From: Pseudo-nitzschia pungens
Lineage: Eukaryota; Bacillariophyta; Bacillariophyceae; Bacillariales; Bacillariaceae
Direction: 5' to 3'
NCBI GenBank assembly: GCA_037355855.1
Contig: CM074764.1
Coordinates: 4,657,070-4,721,069, forward strand
DNA: 64,000 nt
Shown: positions 30,053 to 41,422 of the stretch, in pieces
Layout: the number at the start of each line of letters is the position of its first letter
Numbering within the stretch: the first letter of the stretch is position 1
Program-made: the position numbers and the translations under genes
Notes under the pieces: model-generated
Database searches by the model: none
What the model was told of the DNA's origin: nothing
The model's input: only the letters and a program-made list of their open reading frames with translations

Positions 30053-31165
30053 GTGTATTATCCCCCCTGTATTATCGACGCGTTCGTTGCTGCTTGCTGT
30101 CCCCCCTGTATTGTCGACGCGTTCGTTGCTGCTTGCTGCTTGCTACTTGCTGTCTCCCCTGTATTTTCGACGCGTTCGTTGCTGCTTGCTGTCCCCCCTG
30201 TATTGTCAACGCGTTTGTTGCTGCTTGCTGCTTGCTGTCCCCCCTGTATTTTCGACGCGTTCGTTGCTGCTTGCTGTCCCCCCTGTATTGTCAACGCGTT
30301 CGTTGCTGCTTGCTGCTTGCTGCTTGCTGCTGTCCCCCCCTGTATTATCGACGCGTTGCTGCTTGCTGTCCCCCCCCGTATTATCGACGCGTTGCTCCTG
30401 CTTGCTGTCCCCCCTGGTGTATTATCGACGCGTTGCTGCTTGCTGTCCCCCCCTGTATTATCGACGCGTTGCTGCTTGCTGTCCCCCCTGTATTATCAAC
30501 GCGTTGCTGCTGCTTGCTGTCCCTCCTGTATTATCGACGCGTTGTTGCTTGCTGCTGCTTGCTGTCCCCCCCCTGTATTATCGACGCGTTGCTGCTGCTT
30601 GCTGTCCCCCTCCTGTATTATCGACGCGTTGCTGCTGCTTGCTGTCCCCCCCTGTATTATCGACGCGTTGCTGCTGCTTGCTGTCCCCCCTGTATTATTG
30701 ACGCGTTTGTATTATCGACGCGTTGCTGCTTGCTGCTTGCTGTCCCCCCTGTATTATCGACGCATTTGTATTATCGACGCGTTGCTGTTTGTATTATCGA
30801 CGCGTTGGTTGCTGCTTGTTGTCCCCCCTGTATTATCGACGCGTTGCTGTTTGTATCATCGACGCGTTGCTGCTGCTTGCTGTCCTCCCTTTATTATCGA
30901 CGCGTTTGTTGCTGCTTGCTGTCCCCCCTGTATTATCGACGTGTTGCTGCTTGCTGCTTGCTGTCCCCCCTGTATTATCGACGCGTTTCTGCTTGCTGTC
31001 CCCCCCCTGTATTATCGACGCGTTCCTGCTGCTTGCTGTCCCCCCCTGTATTATCGATGCCTTGCTGCTGCTTGCTGTCTCCCCTGTATTATCGACGCAT
31101 TTGAATTATCGACGCGTTGCTGCTTGCTGTCCCCCCCTGTATTATCAACTCGTTGCTGCTTGTTC
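30053..31165. repeat. CTGTATTATCGACGCGTTGCTGC array, ~28 units
   Basis: Units of about 35-45 bp built from GCTTGCTGTCCCCCCTGTAT and TATCGACGCGTT repeat through 1.1 kb. All three plus frames stay open because the unit lacks stops, so the long frames are not genes. It occupies the place of the gene c flanking arrays in the full copies. Confidence 0.9.
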
Positions 31166-31166
31166 A

Positions 31167-31390
31167 CATGATAATAAGTTCGGCAATCAATGTTGGACTT
31201 CCAGTGAAATGAAAGTCCTCTACCGACATATCGGTAGGTGTGAAAGTGGCTCGATTCTTGTTTGTATCCCTTGAAGGATTGCTGTGATTTTCTTTTTTCT
31301 TGCAGGGGCAATGCAGTTGCGACAATAAAATGTCTTGGGTATTCTGGGCTCATTGGCAAAGTGCCTTGGGTTGGAGGAAGCTTTCGGCAT
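31167..31390 (-). pseudogene. Transposase N-terminal remnant
   Basis: The ATG at 31390 gives MPKASSNPRHFANEPRIPKTF with the CRNC zinc ligands, then a frameshift before the SFKGYKQESSHFHTYRYV segment. Homology ends at the DCRTYY codons where the array begins. The zinc-finger segment (GRGLSFHWKSNIDC) is of the copy 1 type. Confidence 0.85.
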
Positions 31391-31801
31391 GGTGGTGTGT
31401 GTTTTTGTGATGCGATTCTTAGCTGGGGTACCGGTATGTGATGTGACACCACTGAAAAAAAAAGTTCACAAAGGTGCACGACATAACACTTTTGTGTGAT
31501 TGAAGTAAATTGGATTAAAAATTATTTGTTGTGTTGAGTCAAGTGTGTCAAATGTGTAAAATGGAATGAAAATGTGAAGAGGGACTGAATGCCAGGGTCT
31601 AGAACAGAACATTTCCGTCGACACGTTGGGGGAGTTGAGAAAAAGGAGAAATGTGGTTGAGAATAATGGAAAAAAGTTGAGAATAATGGAAAAAAGGTTA
31701 TGAAATAAAAAATTGGGGTCGTGTTTTTTTTAGAGAAGTAGCGATCCGGTCGCGATCTGGTCGCGATTGGTCGCGATGGGTCGCAAAACAGTTTTCAGAC
31801 G

Positions 31802-32601
31802 TGGGGGATCCTCTTTCGGTTCTCCCAGATGTTACTCTTGTGGATACTCTTTTGTTTCCTTGCTTGGATTGCTTCCCAATCCACTGGGAAATTCACAGGC
31901 ATGAACATGTCCCTTCCAAACACCAACTGTGCCGGGGAGTATCCCAGGGTGGTGTGGATGGCACTGCGGATAGCGTATGCCGCCTTGGTAGTGAACTCCT
32001 CAAAAGGATCCTTCTCGTGGAGGTCCCTTTGTTCCAGGTTAAAGAAGGACAATAGGCAGTCCTTCAGGACCTGGTGGATTCTTTCCAACACCGAGTTGGA
32101 TTGTGGGTTCCAAGCGCCACTGGGCTTTTGCTTCATCCCCATGTTATCACAGAGCTCCTGGAACTCTGCTTTGAACTCACTCCCGCCATCAAAGCCAATT
32201 TCCTTTGGGCGCGGATATCTTGCTAGCCAGGTACTGTCCAGCAATTGTTGAGTTTCTGCTGCATTTGGGGAGTCCTTCAGGTGAGCCAGTTCAAACCATC
32301 CGGTCACTGGGTCCACCATGGTGAGAACATGGATATGGTAGTCTTTACCATTTTTGTTCTGGACAGTTGCAGGTCCCCAGAGGTCCACATTGACCCTCTG
32401 CCATTTGGTAACCTCAACTGCTTTCTCTGGTAGTAGGCCATACTTCTTCCGGCCACTTTTCTTAAACATCTGGCATGTGTGGCAGTGTTTGCAGAGGTAC
32501 TGGACGTCCTTCCGTAGGCCTTTCCAGGTGAACACTGAGCGAATGCTCTGCTCCATTCTCTTTTCTCCGGGATGGACCAGCATGCTGTGGTACCATTCCA
32601 T
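31802..32601 (-). pseudogene. pol: Gypsy integrase core of the decayed minus-strand element
   Basis: The minus strand encodes a zinc-binding HHCC region (YHSMLVHP, then CKHCHTC) and a DDE core with NVDLWGP, GFDGGSEF and NSVLERIH supplying the three acids, followed by PAQLVFGRDM. The frame is open for this segment but joins a decayed N-terminal part (35658-36175) and a C-terminal part with a stop (25607-25816). It would insert retroelement DNA if intact. Confidence 0.88.
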
Positions 32602-35600
32602 TGTAACATGTTAATGTTACGATCCTACAAAGTCTCTAAATGATTATTGAATCCCGCATGTACTCCAATATATGTGGTATTCATGTATGTATGTTCAGTA
32701 TATATATCATACTTACAGTTTGATATTCAAGTATCAAGATAAATATCAAGAGTCTTATGACTCGCTGATAATCCTCGATCGCTCATTCATCCCATACTCA
32801 AGAAATCATTCCCATCTCGTAAAGTATTCAACCATTCTCTCTCGTAACACAATTTATTAATAATACATCAATTTTATAATTATTCATCATTAAAATACCT
32901 CTATCGCGTACCACTCCATCTAATTCTACCCTAGAGTGTTACACAGTAATTACTGTCCGCTTGAAAGTAGAACAGAACCAATTGAGTACTGAATCCAAAA
33001 CAACCTTTATCCTAAACAACAGGTATACATCGATACCCTGACAAGCAAAAAGAAACAACATCGATCGAAATCTACAACCGATCGAACGCAAACTACGACG
33101 AACGAAACGCCGATACGATCGAACACCGAATCGGCTGAACGCTTCAGAGAAACAACCATGGCAGGACTTTACAGAGATCCACCAATCAATTACATCCCTT
33201 CCTTCAAGAGGAGCAAGCCAAAGCTCACCAAGCTCTCCATCACACTTGCCAATGGACGACAAGACAGCATGAAGATCCCTCTATTCACCAACAAAGGAGG
33301 TCTAGAAGAATTCTTATTTGTTGAAGAAGCCTTCAGGAACGCCGCAAAGCTTCTAAGTCTACCAGTCAACACATACATCTCCCACTTCAATCGATGTCTC
33401 TCTGTTGACGCACAAACAAAATGGGGAGACTTAACAAACCAACGTCGATATCCACTAACGCTCAATGGATACAACCAAGCAATTAGTGACTTTATCAAAC
33501 AAGACTATTGCAACGCCACAGATGCAAAGGACATCATGCATACATACCTTCGAACGTTGAAGAAACCAAGCAACGTCTCTTGTAAAGACCATGCAGACCG
33601 AATGCTAATCCTCTTCAAATATACCAAAAGACTCCAAGGACACGGAACTGACCTATCACCAACAGAAGCTAAGACCATTCTGCTGCACACCTTTCCAAGC
33701 AAATGGATCAACAGCTACAGTCTAATCCACCAAGGAATACAAGAAAATACCACTGTACAATTTATAGTGGACCACATGAGCTGTTTAGAACGTCAAGCAA
33801 AAAGGAAATCAACCACTTCCGATCTAAACAACAGCTCTGATTCGGACGCCGACAGCATCGACAGCAACAGCTCTAATTCGGACAGTGACAGAGACGCTGA
33901 ATCCATAGACGAGCAAGAACCACCCAGTGGCAAAAGAACATACAACAATCCCTGCAGGATCCCCGGACACGATCACGATTGGTCCGAATGCCCAAAGAAC
34001 AGATATTCCAAAAAGAGCAAAAGCAGCAACAACAGCACTGCTACGGCTCCTAGCAATGAAGCTGGAAGCACTGCTTCCAATGAATCCTTCCAAGCCCACA
34101 TGAAACGCGCCATGGAATCATACTGCGCCCAACATGATGGAACACTTGAAAGAACTATCGAAGGTACCATTATCTTCAAACCCAAAACCAAACCGCCTCG
34201 CTTTCGACGGCAACCGATTACCACACCGGCTTACCCAGCCCGGTGATACCAAACAACAATACAGCACTGTGCCTCCAGCTCCCCTGGACCTGGATGCCAG
34301 CTCAGCCCTGCTGACTGGGAAGACGCATGGAGGAGAACCCCCAGAAAGGAGGGAAGGAACCTACAGAGATGAGCCCTGTTGCACATAAACACTAATTCAA
34401 AACGCTTAGTCCGATCCACAAGTGACGGCAACAATCAACCAAATAAAATAAACGATTCAGTTATGGCAAAGGAGAGAATCACATTAAATCGCAATAAAGA
34501 TCTGGACGCAGATCGGTTCGGACGCAAACCAATTGCACGGGTACAGACGCTTATGCCAAAAGAATCAAACAATCGAATCGTATATCGATCGATAAGGGTA
34601 CAGACGCAAAACAAAATAAAAGGGTACAGCAGCAACAACAAGGCCCGGACAAGCAAATAGTCCGCAGGGAGCTCCAGAAATAACCGGAGTAATCCCACGA
34701 AATCCATATTCTACCCCCACAGAGGTGCTCTGGAGGAACCAAATTCTAAACTCCAGTAGACTGCTGAAAATAACTCCCAAAACCAAAGACCGGACAAAGT
34801 ATACGGCAAATCGAACATGAATTTTTTGACTCAAACTGAAACTAACAATGCGTCCCCTCTCTGCTTTTGAACACATACAATCGCAGATACGGCAAGCAAC
34901 GCATCCAACGCTCGGCTTTTCACCTACCTAACTCCTACTACAGGAGGTGTTTTTATGCCTGAAAGAGCAATCGATTTCAAATCAACCAAATTGACAAACT
35001 CAGCTCCACTACCCCGAGAGGTCCATCACACTTGGGGGAGGAAAAGAATTTTCTTCGACTCTTTTTCTATTTTTACCATGTCCTTACGACCCTTCTCAAG
35101 AACGAGAAACAAATCTTCGATTTCTAAAGTATCACGAAGAACCTTCTTCAATCCCAGTTCAATCTACATTACCATATATCTTCTGAAATATCTGAAAGGG
35201 CATATATCACCTCCAACCGGTTCTCCGAACAAGCATATTTCTTTCCATCGATACTACTCAACTCCGAACCTTATTGTATTGAACCACATGCAAACTTCAC
35301 CTAATCATTGGGGCACTGTGTAACATGTTAATGTTACGATCCTACAAAGTCTCTAAATGATTATTGAATCCCGCATGTACTCCAATATATGTGGTATTCA
35401 TGTATGTATGTTCAGTATATATATACTTACAGTTCGATATTCAAGTATCAAGATAAATATCAAGAGTCTTATGACTCGCTGATAATCCTCGATCGCTCAT
35501 TCATCCCATACTCAAGAAATCATTCCCATCTCGTAAAGTATTCAACCATTCTCTCTCGTAACACAATTTATTAATAATACATCAATTTTATAATTATTCA

Positions 35601-35657
35601 TCATTAAAATACCTCTATCGCGTACCACTCCATCTAATTCTACCCTAGAGTGTTACA
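32602..35657 (+). mobile_element. Gag-only LTR retrotransposon, TSD TCCAT
   Basis: LTRs at 32602-32943 and 35319-35657 begin TGTAACATGTTAATG and end AGAGTGTTACA. The 5-bp duplication TCCAT lies at 32597-32601 and 35658-35662. The interior holds one intact gag and about 1 kb of noncoding sequence, with no protease, RT or integrase. AATCATTGGGGCACTG before the 3' LTR is the likely polypurine tract. The host pol frame continues across the insertion. Confidence 0.92.
33158..34246 (+). CDS. gag: Gag protein, 362 aa
   Basis: The ATG at 33158, in context ACAACCATGG, opens MAGLYRDPPINYIPSFKRSKPKL, an N-terminus shared by all the gags here. A capsid-like helical region (about 30-215) with CKDHADRMLILFKYTKRL and the WINSYSLIHQGIQENTTVQFIVDHM block follows. 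Then come an acidic Ser/Asp linker, the finger CRIPGHDHDWSEC (C, H, H, C ligands) and a C-terminal helix (SFQAHMKRAMES). It should package RNA in virus-like particles, with enzymes supplied by another element. It is the only gene of its element. Confidence 0.85.
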   Translation: MAGLYRDPPINYIPSFKRSKPKLTKLSITLANGRQDSMKIPLFTNKGGLEEFLFVEEAFRNAAKLLSLPVNTYISHFNRCLSVDAQTKWGDLTNQRRYPLTLNGYNQAISDFIKQDYCNATDAKDIMHTYLRTLKKPSNVSCKDHADRMLILFKYTKRLQGHGTDLSPTEAKTILLHTFPSKWINSYSLIHQGIQENTTVQFIVDHMSCLERQAKRKSTTSDLNNSSDSDADSIDSNSSNSDSDRDAESIDEQEPPSGKRTYNNPCRIPGHDHDWSECPKNRYSKKSKSSNNSTATAPSNEAGSTASNESFQAHMKRAMESYCAQHDGTLERTIEGTIIFKPKTKPPRFRRQPITTPAYPAR

Positions 35658-36175
35658 TCCATAACTCTGTCTTTGAGTTTGTCTGGGATCAGAATCTTCC
35701 CTTCCTTGTGGATTAGACTGTAACCTTCCACATTTTTGGTGGTCAGTTGGTTGTCTTTTTCCAGAGCACTGGTGATCGTCATGTCCTTCTGTTGGTAGAA
35801 CTGGATCATGTCCGGGGCAAGTGGGAATGCACTATTGCCCTGGAATTCTTCCGGTGCTTCTTCTCCAAGTGGGAATAGGAGTTGCCTGAGGTGCTCTTCC
35901 TCATCCGCGTAGGTGAGGGGCTTATTTGGTGGTAGCCATTCCACTGTATCTGCTGGATTGTCCGTAATGTCCAGACGAGTCAGCGCGTCTGCTGCATCGT
36001 TGTCCTTGCCAGCAACATGCTTGACTACTGGATGGAAATCCTCCATGAGGAGTCTCCACCGGACCATCCTTTGGGTGGGCATCTGTTGGTAGAGCAGGTT
36101 AAGGTGGTCTGTGTTAATAATCACATCTTGTCCCCGTAGGATTCCTTCGAACGCTTTGAGCCCTTCCACTATGCC
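35658..36175 (-). pseudogene. pol: Decayed gypsy pol: RNase H C-terminal half and linker
   Basis: The minus strand encodes LKAFEGILRG, NTDHLNLLY, RMVRWRLLMEDF and GKDNDAADALTRL, the later RNase H blocks, then the linker to integrase up to KLKDRVM. It joins 31802-32601 once the gag-only element is removed, and 39378-39671 on the other side. Confidence 0.85.
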
Positions 36176-39100
36176 TGTGACGGGCTGGCGTAGGCATCCC
36201 TACGAGAACCTCTAAATGATTATTGAATCCCGCATGTACTCCAATATATATGGTATACATGTATGTATATTCGGTATATACACACATACAACGGATACTG
36301 ACAAATATCAAGAGTCCAATGACTCGACGATTATTGATATTATGCCCGCCAAACAATATATCATTATCCGACGAACAATTATATCATTGTTCGTCCATTC
36401 ATTCCATACTCAAGAAATCATTCCCATCTCGTAAAGTATTCAACCATTCTCTTTGTAACACATTTTTATTAACCTTTCATCTTTAAAATACCTCTATCCC
36501 ATATTACGCCATCTAATTCTACCTTAGACCGCAACATCAAAACATCCTTTATCCTAAATAACAGGTATACATCGATACCCTGACAAGCAGAATCCTACAA
36601 TCGGATCAACAAGAAAGAGCCGATCGAAATCTACGAATCGATCGAAGCAAGAATCTACGAAACTACGATACGAATCGATCGAACACCGAATCGATCGAAC
36701 ACAAATCGACCGAACACTTCGAATCAAGAAACAACCATGGCAGGACTTTACAGAGATCCTCCAATCAGTTACATCCCTTCATTCAAGAGAAGCAAGCCAA
36801 AGCTCACCAAGCTCTCGATTACACGACATCCCAATGGAAAACAAGACAGCATGAAGATCCCTCTATTCACCAACAGAGGAGGTCTAGAAGAATTCCTATT
36901 CGTTGAAGAAGCCTTCAGGAACGCCGCAAAGCTTCTAAGTCTACCAGTCAACACATACATCGCTCACTTCAATCGATCTCTCTCTGTTGACGCTCAAACC
37001 AAATGGAGCGACTTAACAACAAGAAACCAACGTCGATATCCACTAACACTCAATGGATACAATCAAGCAATTAGTGACTTTATCAAACAAGACTATTGCA
37101 ACGCAACAGATGCAAAAGATATCATGCACACTTACTTTCGCAGCTCCGAATGCAATAAGCCAAGCAATATCTCTTGTAAAGATCATGCAGACCGAATGCT
37201 AATCCTCTTCAAATATACCAAAAGACTCCAAGGACATGGAACTGACCTATCACCGACAGAAGCCAAGACCATTCTGCTGCACACCTTCCCAAGCAAATGG
37301 ATCAACAGCTATGGTCTAATCCACCAAGGAATCCAAGAGGATACCACTGTACAATTTATAGTGGACCACATGAGCTGTTTAGAACGTCAAGCAAAAAGAA
37401 AAGCATCGGACGCTCAAAATGAAGATTCCGACGCTGAAAGCATTGACAGCAATAACAACAGCTCTGATTCGGACGCTGACAGCATTGATAACAACAGCTC
37501 TGATTCGGACAGTGACAGAGACGCTGAATCCGAAGAAGAAGAAGAGCAAGAACAAGAGCCATCCAGTCATGGCAAAAGAAAATACAACAATCCCTGCAGG
37601 ATCCCAGGACATGACCACGATTGGTCCGAATGCCCAAAAAATAGATACTCCAAACGAAATAAGAGCAATAGCAGCAACAATAGCACTGCTACGGCTGCTA
37701 GCAATGACACTGGAAGCGCTGCTTCCAATGAATCCTTCCAAGCCCACATGAAACGCGCTATGGAATCATACTGCACCCAGCATGATGGAACACTTGAAAG
37801 AACCATCGAAGGTACCATTATCTTCAAACCCAAAACGCCTCTCTTTCGAAGGCAACCGATCACCACGCCGGCTTACCAACCAGCCTGGTAATAACAAACA
37901 ACAAAGCACTGTGCCTCCAGCTCCCCTGGACCTGGATGCCAGCTCAGCCCTGCTGACTGGGAAGACGCATGGAGGAGAACCCCCAGAAAGGAGGGAAGGA
38001 ACCTACAGAGATGAGCCCTGTTGCAAATAAAACAAACTAATTCAAAACGCTTAGTCCGATCCACAAGTGACGGCAACAATCAACCGATAAAATAAAGATT
38101 CAATTATGGCAAAAGAAAGAATCAAATAGCAATAAAAGATCTGGACGCAGATCGGTTCGGACGCGAACTAATTGCAAAAGGGTACAGACGCTTAACGCCA
38201 TGAATCAATCAATCGAATCGACAATATCGATATCGATAAGGGTACAGACGCAAAAATAATAATCGAATCGAATCATATATCGATATCGAAAAAGGGTACA
38301 GCAGCAGCAACAACAGAGGCAACCTTGTTCCGGACGAACAAATAGTCCACAGGAAGCTCCAAAAATAAGAGAGCAATCCCACAAAATCCACATTAAAACC
38401 CACAGAGGTGCTCTGGAGTTACACAATCCGAAATTCCAGTAGACTGCTACAAACACACCCAAATAAAGACCGGCAAAGTATCCGACAAATCGCAACTGAA
38501 TTTCTATGTAAATTTATCCAATAACTAACTAACAATGTGTCCCCTCTCTGCTTGAACACATACACTCGCAGAGCAGATCCGGCAAACAACACATCCAACG
38601 CTTGGCTTTTCACCTACCTAAACTCCCATCACAACAGGAGGTGTTTTTATGCCTATGAGCAATCGATCGACTTCGAAAATCAATCGACATCGAAAATCAG
38701 CTCCACTACCCAAAGGGAGTTTTATCACAGTTGGGGGAGGAAAAGAATTTTCTTCGACTCTTTTTCTATTTTTACCATGTCTTTACGACCCTTCTCAAGA
38801 ACAAGAAACAAATCTTCAATTTTTTGAGTATCACAAAGAACCTTCTTCAATCCCATTTCAATCTACATTACCATATATCTTCAAAATATTTCAAATGGCA
38901 TATATCATCTTCAACCGGTTCTCCGAACAAGCATATCTCTTTCCATCGATACTACTCAACTCCGAACCTTAGTGTATTGAACCACATGCAAAATTCACCT
39001 AATCATTGGGGAACTATGTGACGGGCTGGCGTAGGCATCCCTACGAGAACCTCTAAATGATTATTGAATCCCGCATGTACTCCAATATATATGGTATACA

Positions 39101-39377
39101 TGTATGTATATTTGGTATGTACACACATACAACGGATACTGACAAATATCAAGAGTCCAATGACTCGACGATTATTGATATTATGCCCGCCAAACAATAT
39201 ATCATTATCCGACGAACAATTATATCATTGTTCGTCCATTCATTCCATACTCAAGAAATCATTCCCATCTCGTAAAGTATTCAACCATTCTCTTTGTAAC
39301 ACATTTTTATTAACCTTTCATCTTTAAAATACCTCTATCCCATATTACACCATCTAATTCTACCTTAGACCGTAACA
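36176..39377 (+). mobile_element. Second gag-only LTR retrotransposon, TSD ATGCC
   Basis: The LTRs (36176-36536 and 39017-39377, 361 bp each) begin TGTGACGGGCTGGCG and end ACCG(C/T)AACA. The duplication ATGCC lies at 36171-36175 and 39378-39382. It has one intact gag and no pol. The LTR differs from that of the first gag-only element but the interior is closely related. AATCATTGGGGAACTA precedes the 3' LTR. Confidence 0.92.
36737..37891 (+). CDS. gag: Gag protein, 384 aa
   Basis: The ATG at 36737 (ACAACCATGG) opens a protein parallel to the gag at 33158, with a longer Asp/Ser/Glu linker (about 225-275) before the finger CRIPGHDHDWSEC and the basic YSKRNKS. The frame is intact despite loss of pol. 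It ends ITTPAYQPAW, after which the noncoding sequence still resembles a gag-pol junction in another frame. Confidence 0.85.
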   Translation: MAGLYRDPPISYIPSFKRSKPKLTKLSITRHPNGKQDSMKIPLFTNRGGLEEFLFVEEAFRNAAKLLSLPVNTYIAHFNRSLSVDAQTKWSDLTTRNQRRYPLTLNGYNQAISDFIKQDYCNATDAKDIMHTYFRSSECNKPSNISCKDHADRMLILFKYTKRLQGHGTDLSPTEAKTILLHTFPSKWINSYGLIHQGIQEDTTVQFIVDHMSCLERQAKRKASDAQNEDSDAESIDSNNNSSDSDADSIDNNSSDSDSDRDAESEEEEEQEQEPSSHGKRKYNNPCRIPGHDHDWSECPKNRYSKRNKSNSSNNSTATAASNDTGSAASNESFQAHMKRAMESYCTQHDGTLERTIEGTIIFKPKTPLFRRQPITTPAYQPAW

Positions 39378-39671
39378 ATGCCAAGGAGTTCTTTTTCTCC
39401 TACCGTGTAGTTGAGCTGCGCTGAATTCAGTTTCCTTGTGTAGAATCCAAGGGGTTTGCCATCTTGGCATACAGTTGCTCCCAGCTGCCTGTCACTGGCA
39501 TCTGAGTAGAGATGAAATGGTTTCGTAAAATCTGGGAATGCTAGCTTGGCTTCCTCTGCAAGCATTCATTTCGCCTCCATGAAAGCTTTCTGCTCTGCTG
39601 AACCCCAGTACCAGTTCATTTTGCCCTTTTTCCCTGCTAGTTTATTGAGGGGGGCCAGGATGTGGGAGCGC
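39378..39671 (-). pseudogene. pol: Decayed gypsy pol: RT tail and RNase H start
   Basis: The minus strand encodes RSHILAPLNKLAG and WGSAEQKAF, then an in-frame TGA at about 39566, then FHLYSDASDRQLGA (first RNase H Asp), FYTRKLNSAQLNY and GEKELLGIV. The order matches the RT-RNase H junction of Ty3/gypsy elements. The RT core upstream is missing beyond the element at 39672. Confidence 0.85.
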
Positions 39672-41105
39672 TGTAACATGTTAATGTTACGATCCTACGA
39701 TAGTCTCTAAATGATTATTGAATCCAGCATGTACTCCAACATATGTGGTATTCATGTATGTATGTTCAGTATATATATATTTACAGTTCGATATTCAAGT
39801 ATCAAGATAAATATCAAGAGTCTTATGACTCGCTGATAATCCTTGATCGCTCATTCATTCCATACTCAAGAAATCATTCCCATCTCGTAAAGTATTCAAC
39901 CATTCACAATTATAATTATTCATTCATTAAAATACCTCTATCGCGTACCACTCCATCTAATTTCTACCCTAGAGTGTTACACAGTAATTACTGTCCGCTT
40001 GAAAGTAGAAGACAAGAACTCAGTACTGAATCCAAAACAACCTTTATCCTAAACAACAGGGATACATCGGTACCCTGACAAGAAAGAAACAACGCCGATC
40101 AAAATCTACGAATCAAACGATTGATCAAACAAAACGATATCGACCAAATCAATCGCAAACCAAATCGATCGAGACTCTGAATCAAAAGAAGCACCATGGC
40201 AGGACTTTACAGAGATCCTCCAATCAATTACATCCCTTCCTTCAAGAGGAGCAAGCCAAAACTCACCAAGCTCTCCATTACACATGCCAATGGACAACAA
40301 GACAGCATGAAGATCCCTCTATTCACCAACAAAGGAGGTCTAGAAGAATTCCTATTTGTTGAAGAAGCCTTCAGGAACGCCGCAAAGCTCCTAAGACTAC
40401 CAACCACCGACTACATCACTTACTTCAGCAGATGCCTAAATACAGACACCCAATCCAAGTGGCATGAAATGCTACAGGATCCCCTTGATCCAGATGAATT
40501 CCAATATGAAGAAACCGCCGAAGGACACGATGCAGCAATCATTGACTTTATCAAGGAACACTATTGTTTTGCAAAAGACGCCAAGGATATCATGCATACA
40601 TACCTTCGAACGCTGAAGAAACCAAACACTGTTTCATGCAAAGACCATGCCGACCGAATGCAAATTCTATTTAAATATACTAAAAGACTCCAAGGACATG
40701 GAACTGACCTATCACCAACAGAAGCAAAGACCATTCTGCTGCGCACCTTCCCAAGCAAATGGATCAACAGCTATGGTCTAATCCACCAAGGAATCCAAGA
40801 AGATACCACTGTACAATTCATCGTCGACCACATGAGCTGCTTAGAATGCCAAAGCAAAAGACGAACGTCGAACGCTAATTCGGACGTTGACAGCATCGAC
40901 AACGACAGCTCGGACAGTGACACCGACGCTGAATCCGACAAAGAAAATGAAGATCCAGCAGAGATCAGCAATTCCAACAAAAGGAAATACAACAATCCCT
41001 GCAGAATTCCGGGACACGACCACGATTGGTCCGAATGCCCAAAGAATAGATATTCCAAAAGAAATAAGAGCAATAGCAGCAACAACAGCACTGCTACGGC
41101 TCCCA
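39672..41105 (+). mobile_element. Truncated gag element (5' LTR and gag)
   Basis: A 5' LTR at 39672-39981 (TGTAACATGTTAATG...AGTGTTACA, shorter by an internal deletion) and leader are followed by a gag. The element stops near 41105, where a different LTR begins abruptly, so its 3' part and 3' LTR are lost. Confidence 0.8.
40196..41105 (+). pseudogene. gag: 3'-truncated gag
   Basis: The ATG at 40196 (CACCATGG) opens MAGLYRDPPINY. The capsid region carries a distinct middle segment (HEMLQDPLDPDEFQYEETAEG) like that of the gag at 62939-64000, so it is mosaic. The finger CRIPGHDHDWSEC is present. The C-terminal helix is lost: after TATAPSD the frame runs into LTR sequence to a stop at 41182. Confidence 0.8.
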
Positions 41106-41288
41106 GCGATCGTACGATTAAGGTTACATACAGAATATATGTTATATACAGGGATGTAGATTATATAAAGAGATCGCGATGACCTCATCGCTCATTATTT
41201 CATCTCTTTAATTTCAATCCCATCTCGTAAAGTGAAATAACACACAATTATTCATACTACTCCGAAATTTCTACCTTAGAGTGTTACA
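41106..41288 (+). repeat. 5'-truncated LTR of the plus-strand gag-pol element
   Basis: It ends CTACCTTAGAGTGTTACA at 41288, followed by CAGTAATTACTGTCCGC as in the other elements. The expected TG start is absent, so the LTR lost its 5' part at the junction with the truncated gag. Confidence 0.7.
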
Positions 41289-41422
41289 CAGTAATTACTG
41301 TCCGCTTTCACGTAGGAACAGTAGTAGAACTCAGTACTGAACTTTTAAGCAACGAAACGCCGAAAGCCTCAACAACAGAGGCAACTTGTACCTCCAACAA
41401 GAAAAGAGCAACTCCTCCAACC

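Larger units (their letters stand above)
25817..31801. mobile_element. Internally deleted derivative of the large DNA transposon (6 kb), TSD TG
   Basis: The left end (CGTCCGAAAACTGTTTCGCGACCC) and right end (...GGGTCGCAAAACAGTTTTCAGACG) match the full copies and are flanked by duplicated TG. It keeps only a reversed tail of gene c and the first ~75 codons of the transposase. Most of the interior is tandem arrays not found in the full copies. It cannot move itself. Removing it with one TG restores the interrupted integrase frame exactly. Confidence 0.9.

Noticed and set aside
30053..31171. Overlapping plus-strand open frames of 183-372 aa, Cys/Leu-rich
   Set aside because: They follow a stop-free tandem repeat through all three frames; no start context, domain or conservation.
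26811..31801. Separate transposon copy starting at the internal left end 26811
   Set aside because: Its left flank is CA while the right flank of the shared right end is TG; only 25817-31801 has matching duplications.
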